From: Gammaproteobacteria bacterium
GTDB taxonomy: Bacteria > Pseudomonadota > Gammaproteobacteria > Pseudomonadales > UBA5518
Direction of reading: 5' to 3'
NCBI GenBank assembly: GCA_016705365.1
Contig: JADIYI010000005.1
Coordinates: forward strand, 372,001 to 436,000
DNA length: 64,000 nt
Shown here: positions 61,310 to 64,000 of the stretch, piece by piece
Numbering within the stretch: position 1 is the first letter of the stretch
How the letters are laid out: each line of letters begins with the position of its first letter
The notes under the pieces: model-generated
The model's input: only the letters and a program-made list of their open reading frames with translations
Told to the model about the DNA's origin: nothing
Databases searched by the model: none
Position numbers and translations under genes: made by a program

Positions 61310-62258
61310 TCAGCTGGCGGCGACGACCCGGTTGCGGCCCTGGTTCTTGGCGGCATAAAGCGCACGGTCCGCGCGATCGAACAGCTCGCCGATGGTTTCA
61401 TCGTGACGGAATTCGCCGCAGCCGATACTCACCGTGATCGTTGGTGCCGATCCGCCGTCTGGCTTGCGATGCGTCGCGATACGCTGGCGGATACGCTCCG
61501 CGATTTCCATGCCCTTGACCTGGGCCGTCTGGCTCAGCATCACCACGAATTCCTCGCCACCAAAGCGAAACGCCTGATCGTAGGGACGCAGACAATCGGT
61601 GATCTGCGCCGCCACGGTGCGCAGCACCTGATCGCCCGCGCTGTGTCCAAAGCAGTCGTTGATGCGCTTGAAGTGATCGATGTCGACCACCAGTAACGCG
61701 AACGGATGTCCGAAGCGATGCGCGGGCCAGTTCGGTGGCGAGTGATGCGTCGAGCGCCATGCGATTGCCGAGGCCGGTGAGCGAATCCTTGCGTGCCAGC
61801 AGCTTGAGCCGGTGATGGCACAGCGCATTGCTCAAGGGCGCACTCAGCAGTGAAAGCGCGTTCGCCAGCGGTGCCCGGGCCTCCAGCGCGGTCTGCAGTT
61901 CGATATCGCCGATGTGTGCGCCGCCGTGTTGCAGGCGCGAACGCAGGCTGTAGCGCCCGCCATTGCCGACCAGAAAGGCCTCGCCGGTATCGGGCGCGGT
62001 GTAGCAGAGTCCCTCGATCGGCAGCGAGGTACGCGTCTCGATCAGGAACTCCTCGAGCAGCGTATGGATATCGAGATGCCGGTGCAGGCGATTGATGAGT
62101 TGCAGCTCCGCGAGGGCCGGACTGCGATCCTCGGGCGTATCGAGGAACATCGCCGCGGGACGGGCATTGGGGCAGGGAAACTGGAGAATGTCTGCTCCTG
62201 GCATACGCGGTATTACCGTGGAGTGGAATTTGGTAGCGGGCAGCGAAGCGATATTCAT
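61310..62258 (-). pseudogene. Diguanylate cyclase (GGDEF), frameshifted
   Basis: The N-terminal part (to KDSLTGLGNRMALDASLATELAR) reads in one frame and the rest (HRFGHPFALLVVDIDHFKRINDCFG, FRFGGEEFVVML, ADRALYAAKNQGRNRV) in another. Removing one base near 61720-61724 joins them smoothly. The result would be a sensor domain plus a full GGDEF cyclase with the active motif GGEEF that makes c-di-GMP. As written it is broken. It could be decay or an assembly error. The start is ATG 62258 or a nearby in-frame one. It converges on rluB. Confidence 0.78.
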
Positions 62259-62418
62259 GCCAAAGAAGCAAGGCACCGGCTAACCCATTGAAAATAATAG
62301 GCTTGGTCTGGGTGCGCTGACGCACCTGAAAAGTGGGGGGCGAATTCCTGATCGTAACGACAGGAAATTGGCGTGGTGTGCGGATGCTTGCGTCGTCAAT
62401 TCGTCGCGGTGGCAATGG

Positions 62419-63177
62419 TTATCCGGGCTGGGCATCCAGCGAGCGGCCAGAAACCCCCGCGCTTGCCGGCCCCATCAGGTATAGATAGCTGGGCATGATC
62501 GCCGCGGGCGACGGGTTGCGTTGCGGCGGTTCGGCCGGATAGGCGGTGCGCCGCATGGTGGTGTTGGTGGCGCCCGGATTGATGCAGTTGACGCGGATCC
62601 GCGTGGTGTTCTGCAATTCGTCCGCAAGCACCTGGGAAAGTCCTTCGACCGCAAACTTCGACACTGCGTAGGCACCCCAGTAGGCGCGACCGCGCCGCCC
62701 GACGCCGGAGCTCGAGAACAGCACGGATGCCTCGGGTGCGGCCATCAGCGCGGGCAGCAGGGCGCGGGTGAGCACGAATGCCGCTTCCACGTTGACCTTC
62801 ATCACCTCGCGCCACTGCTCGAGGGGATACTGCTCGAGCGGGGTGCGCGGCCCGAGCAGCGCCGCGTTGTGCAGCAGCCCATGCAGACAACCGAGTTCCG
62901 CGCCCAGTTGCCCGGCGAGCGCGGCAAAATCGCTCTCGGTGGCGCGCGCCAGGTCGAGCACCTGGATGACGGGCTGCGGCGCTCCGCTGGCGACGATCGC
63001 GTCGTAGCAACTTTCGAGCTTTGCCTGGGTGCGTCCCAGCAGCACCACGGTCGCGCCATGGGTCGCGAAGCATTCAGCCGCGGCGCGTCCGATACCGTCG
63101 CCGGCGCCCGTTACCAGGATATTGCGGCCGTCGAGCAGTGCCGGTGGTGCTTGATATCGATGTGCTTCGGTTGTCAT
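62419..63177 (-). CDS. yciK: YciK-like short-chain dehydrogenase
   Basis: A 252-residue SDR, the E. coli YciK length. It shows the NAD(P) motif LVTGAGDGIGRAAAECFATHGATVVLLGRT, the NNAG-position variant LHNAALLGP, and the YxxxK active site in AYWGAYAVSKFAVEGLSQ. GATNTTMRRTAYPAEPP near the end is a YciK mark. Substrate unknown. The start ATG 63177 is used. It lies 16 bp after mupP in the Pseudomonas-like ubiG-mupP-yciK order. Confidence 0.91.
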   Translation of the reverse strand: MTTEAHRYQAPPALLDGRNILVTGAGDGIGRAAAECFATHGATVVLLGRTQAKLESCYDAIVASGAPQPVIQVLDLARATESDFAALAGQLGAELGCLHGLLHNAALLGPRTPLEQYPLEQWREVMKVNVEAAFVLTRALLPALMAAPEASVLFSSSGVGRRGRAYWGAYAVSKFAVEGLSQVLADELQNTTRIRVNCINPGATNTTMRRTAYPAEPPQRNPSPAAIMPSYLYLMGPASAGVSGRSLDAQPG

Positions 63178-63193
63178 CAGCTCTTCCGCGTGA

Positions 63194-63877
63194 TCAATGC
63201 CCGTAGAAATGTCGCGCGAGAACGTCTTGTATTCCGGCCACGGTATCGGCGTAGAAATCGGCGTTCCAGTCGCTGGCGAGTTCGCCCTGGTCGAGGTAGC
63301 CATAGGTCGCGGCTATGGTTGCCATGCCGGCCTGGCGCCCGGCCTCGATGTCGCGGCGATGATCGCCCACATAAACCGACTCCTCGACCGCGCAGCCCAG
63401 CCTGCTGCAGGCGAGCAGCAAGGGCTCCGGGTCGGGCTTGGTGCGCGTGACGTGATCAGGGCAGACCAGCACGCCGGGCGCAGGCCGCAGCGCCACGCGT
63501 TCCATCAGCGGGGCCGCCAGATAACTCGGCTTGTTGGTTACCACGCCCCAGGAAATTCCACGCAGCCCAAGTTCTCCGAGCAGCTCGACGATGCCCGGAA
63601 ACGGCACGGTATCCACCAGCAGGTGGCCATCGTAGAGCTCCAGCAAACGCAGCCTGAGAGCTTCGAAGCGGGGATGATCCTCGGCGATGCCAAAAGCCTG
63701 CCGGACCAGGGCCCGGGCCCCGTTCGAAACCGTGCGTCGCACCAGATCGTAAGCCATGGGCTCGCGGTCGTTCTCGGCCAGCAGCAGGTTGATCACGGTT
63801 GCGAAATCGGGTGCCGTATCGAGCAATGTGCCGTCGAGATCGAACAGCACGCTGCGCAGGCGCGCGCGCTTGCTCAT
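63194..63877 (-). CDS. mupP: HAD phosphatase, N-acetylmuramic acid 6-phosphate phosphatase
   Basis: A 227-residue HAD phosphatase of the Gph type. It has the nucleophile motif VLFDLDGTLLDTAPDFA, motif II VVTNKPSY, Lys region TRTKPDPEPLLLA and motif IV YVGDHRRDIEAGRQAG. Its place between ubiG and yciK is that of Pseudomonas MupP, which dephosphorylates MurNAc-6P in peptidoglycan recycling. A phosphoglycolate phosphatase role cannot be excluded. Its start overlaps the ubiG stop (ATGA). Confidence 0.88.
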   Translation of the reverse strand: MSKRARLRSVLFDLDGTLLDTAPDFATVINLLLAENDREPMAYDLVRRTVSNGARALVRQAFGIAEDHPRFEALRLRLLELYDGHLLVDTVPFPGIVELLGELGLRGISWGVVTNKPSYLAAPLMERVALRPAPGVLVCPDHVTRTKPDPEPLLLACSRLGCAVEESVYVGDHRRDIEAGRQAGMATIAATYGYLDQGELASDWNADFYADTVAGIQDVLARHFYGH

Positions 63878-64000
63878 CCGGGGCGGCGCGCATGCACGAG
63901 ATAATTCACATCCACATCGCTGCCGAGGCTGAACGCCTGGGTGAGCGGGTTATACAGCATACCCGAGATGTCCTGGGTATCGAGCCCGGCGCGCCGGGCC
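63874..64000 (-). CDS. ubiG: Ubiquinone biosynthesis O-methyltransferase, C-terminal fragment
   Basis: The last 41 codons of a minus-strand gene cut by the window end. The translation (DTQDISGMLYNPLTQAFSLGSDVDVNYLVHARRPG) matches the UbiG C-terminus with YNP, F.LG.DVDVNY and H. It methylates the ring hydroxyl twice in ubiquinone synthesis. The stop TGA overlaps the mupP start by the ATGA pattern. Confidence 0.85.
   Translation of the reverse strand, partial: ARRAGLDTQDISGMLYNPLTQAFSLGSDVDVNYLVHARRPG

Overview
The window looks like a chromosome segment of a high-GC gammaproteobacterium, most like the Pseudomonas/Cellvibrio/Haliea side of the class. This rests on gene order and family membership, not on a computed phylogeny. 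Diagnostic blocks are trpH-yciO-scpA-scpB-rluB with yciB/yciI diverging upstream (56.1-61.3 kb), ubiG-mupP-yciK (62.4-64 kb), cmoA-cmoB (47-48.8 kb), ydbH-ynbE-ydbL (13-16 kb) and a LexA-boxed radical SAM gene of the PA0069 family (19.6-20.7 kb). No rRNA, tRNA or CRISPR array was seen.

Region by region: 0-4.4 kb holds two enoyl-CoA hydratase genes (the first truncated by the window edge) and a giant fused indolepyruvate-type 2-oxoacid oxidoreductase. 4.4-10.7 kb holds a small unknown, a sulfotransferase/zinc-ADH pair, a GFA-fold/acetyltransferase pair behind a strong palindrome, and a phytoene-desaturase-like flavoprotein. 10.7-19.4 kb is largely housekeeping: maeB, the YdbH lipid-transport operon, an SMP-30 lactonase, exported MsrB+MsrA, and alr. 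19.6-23.1 kb is the LexA-boxed gene followed by a patchwork insertion: an IS3-type relic, a DUF4160/DUF2442 pair, a tiny membrane ORF and a secreted glutaredoxin-like protein, all between two 80-bp direct repeats. 23.1-25.7 kb is a BarA/GacS-like hybrid kinase.

25.8-33.5 kb is the most unusual part. A tightly overlapping five-gene operon encodes an IorAB-type and a KorABC-type 2-oxoacid:ferredoxin oxidoreductase, with a KorD-like two-cluster ferredoxin fused to the C-terminus of IorB. It runs convergently, with a 2-bp gap, into two overlapping U32-family genes whose cysteine patterns match the UbiU/UbiV heterodimer (Fe-S proteins of oxygen-independent hydroxylation). I infer a possible low-potential-electron module feeding a U32 hydroxylation-type reaction; this is a hypothesis.

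33.7-47 kb carries redox and catabolic genes: a PQQ- and heme-containing dehydrogenase lipoprotein, an acyl-CoA ligase, an octaheme cytochrome with TPRs, a PhoH ATPase, an MFS transporter/FAD amine oxidase pair, cysH, a PPOX-fold protein and an extradiol ring-cleavage dioxygenase. Together with the hydratases and the sulfotransferase they suggest an aerobic heterotroph degrading aromatic, steroid-like or amino-acid-derived carbon. 47-64 kb returns to core functions: tRNA wobble modification, an ABC1 kinase, HD-GYP signalling, a divergent pdxJ, cyclophilin, chromosome condensation (scpAB), rRNA pseudouridylation and peptidoglycan recycling. Two genes there, scpA at its N-terminus and a GGDEF cyclase, carry apparent one-base frameshifts that may be assembly errors or real decay.
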